Part shown: positions 63,252 to 64,000 of the stretch, in pieces | Layout: each line of letters begins with the position of its first letter | How positions within the stretch are numbered: the first letter of the stretch is position 1 | From: Solirubrobacter sp963724195 | Lineage (GTDB): Bacteria; Actinomycetota; Thermoleophilia; Solirubrobacterales; Solirubrobacteraceae | Assembly: GCA_963724195.1 (NCBI GenBank) | Contig: CAVRTQ010000016.1 | Location: 186,001 to 250,000 of the forward strand | Direction of reading: 5' to 3' | DNA length: 64,000 nt | Position numbers and translations under genes: made by a program | Notes under the pieces: model-generated | Database searches by the model: none | The model's input: the letters and a program-made list of their open reading frames with translations, nothing else | Told to the model about the DNA's origin: nothing

Positions 63252-63856
63252 CCTGGATCTCGATCGCGAGGTTCGCCAACGGCGTCCCCCAGTCCTCGAG
63301 TGAGGCGGGGGTCGCCACCCCGTAGCCGGCGCCCGCGACGGACACGGCGCCGCGCAAGCGCCCACTTGGCGAACGTGTCGGCGAAGCGCTCCGCCGGTGC
63401 GGTGCAGTCGCCGTGCACGGGGGTGACGCAGCTGCCGCTGGAGGGAACCTGGGCGGCGAGCTCGTCGCGCAGCGCCTCCGGGACGACCGCGGCGTCGATG
63501 ACGTGGCCGAGCTCGTGCAGGACGGTCGTGGCGCGGTCGATCTTGCGGTCGCCGTTGAGGTAGGCGAGGTTGAAGACCACTTGGTACTGGTCCTCACCGA
63601 GCGGGCGCATCAGGCCGATCTCGGACGCGCCGGGCTGGGCGTAGGTGCCGACGATGACCATGCCGTCGATGTCGTCGATGAGCTGGCGCGCTTCAGGCCG
63701 GGCCTCGTCGATCGCGGCCTGGATCCAGCGCTTGTCCTTGCCGGAGACGGTCGTGTCCCAGCGGAAGGTCGCGGCGCGGGTCGCCGGGTCGACGGGCGGC
63801 TCCTCGCCACAGCCGGCGAAGGCGAGCACGGCGAAGAGAGCGGCAACGCGCTTCAT
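63223..63856 (-). CDS. Lipoprotein with zinc-protease-like HELGH motif, one frameshift
   Basis: The start MKRVAALFAVLAFAGCGEEP has a lipobox (LAFAGC), so the mature protein should be lipid-anchored. DRATTVLHELGHVIDAAVVP contains HExxH, and ERFADTFAKWALA supplies a possible third ligand, a zincin-like arrangement. The frame breaks near 63352 and continues with GAVSVAGAGYGVATPASLED and WGTPLANLAIEIQVSASRAA to the stop at 63223. About 210 residues after restoration. A secreted peptidase role is inferred only. Confidence 0.7.
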
Positions 63857-64000
63857 CTGTGGTGCATCGGCGGTGGCGTGCAGGTCTTGAGCGACGGGTA
63901 TCCACGCGGACATGAGCTCGTACGGCCCGAGTGCCGGCGCTGCCCGAGACCCGGGACGTGACATCGCATGATCGACGCGCTGTTGCAGCGCCCGGGTCTA

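Noticed and set aside
63968..64000. Possible start of a gene (ATG, IDALLQRPGL) running off the right end
   Set aside because: Only 33 nt are in the window, with no clear ribosome-binding site; cannot be supported.

Overview
The window is GC-rich (roughly 70 % by eye) bacterial chromosome. Gene content and order point to an actinobacterium of the Thermoleophilia/Solirubrobacterales type: recG-rsmD-coaD, yceD-rpmF-plsX-acpP-rnc-smc, ftsY, ffh-rpsP-khpA-rimM-trmD-rplS-lepB-rnhB, yraN-comM-dprA, and xerC followed by a WhiG/FliA-type sigma factor. GTG and TTG starts are common, adjacent genes often overlap by ATGA or GTGA, and many genes look leaderless, with a TAnnnT box 6-8 nt before the start codon. 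This lineage is inferred; no rRNA gene lies in the window.

Layout. 1-9.6 kb: amino-acid permease, recG, a VOC protein, an RraA-like protein, rsmD-coaD, a SepIVA-like coiled-coil protein, a NatAB-type ABC exporter, and an arylamine N-acetyltransferase. 9.6-14.3 kb: a repeat-rich gap, a coiled-coil PD-(D/E)XK nuclease-like gene, acylphosphatase and a broken acyl-CoA synthetase. 14.3-21.2 kb: yceD-rpmF-plsX-acpP-rnc-smc, then a small protein made of 16 hexapeptide repeats with a ladder of eight cysteines, coupled to a VOC protein. 22-31 kb: protein targeting (ftsY, ffh, lepB), membrane-quality genes (nfeD, SPFH), sthA, and ribosome/tRNA maturation. 31-35 kb: yraN-comM-dprA. 35-38 kb: ATP-grasp protein and thiD. 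38-45 kb: ilvD, a lipid/epimerase operon and an L,D-transpeptidase. 45-52 kb: ECF sigma/anti-sigma pair, xerC-whiG, and an EF-G-like GTPase. 52-56 kb: decayed GGDEF/REC remnant, ParB-like protein, LacI repressor with a near-perfect operator, and a yczE/MocR divergent pair. 56-64 kb: a small gene under a LexA-like box, greA, epoxide hydrolase and M20 amidohydrolase, SodC-like protein, RDD protein, FKBP, DedA, HAD phosphatase, two secreted proteins.

Two families of dispersed intergenic repeats occur. Family A has four copies sharing a 25-nt core, always just after the 3' end of a plus-strand gene. Family B occurs at three loci; it starts on or beside a stop codon and includes an imperfect palindrome.

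Caution: about 28 single-base frameshifts break genes that should be intact (smc, plsX, greA, an acyl-CoA synthetase and others), often in G/C runs. They are best read as sequence errors. Frameshifted genes are annotated over their full reconstructed span. No rRNA, tRNA, CRISPR, insertion sequence or prophage was recognised.
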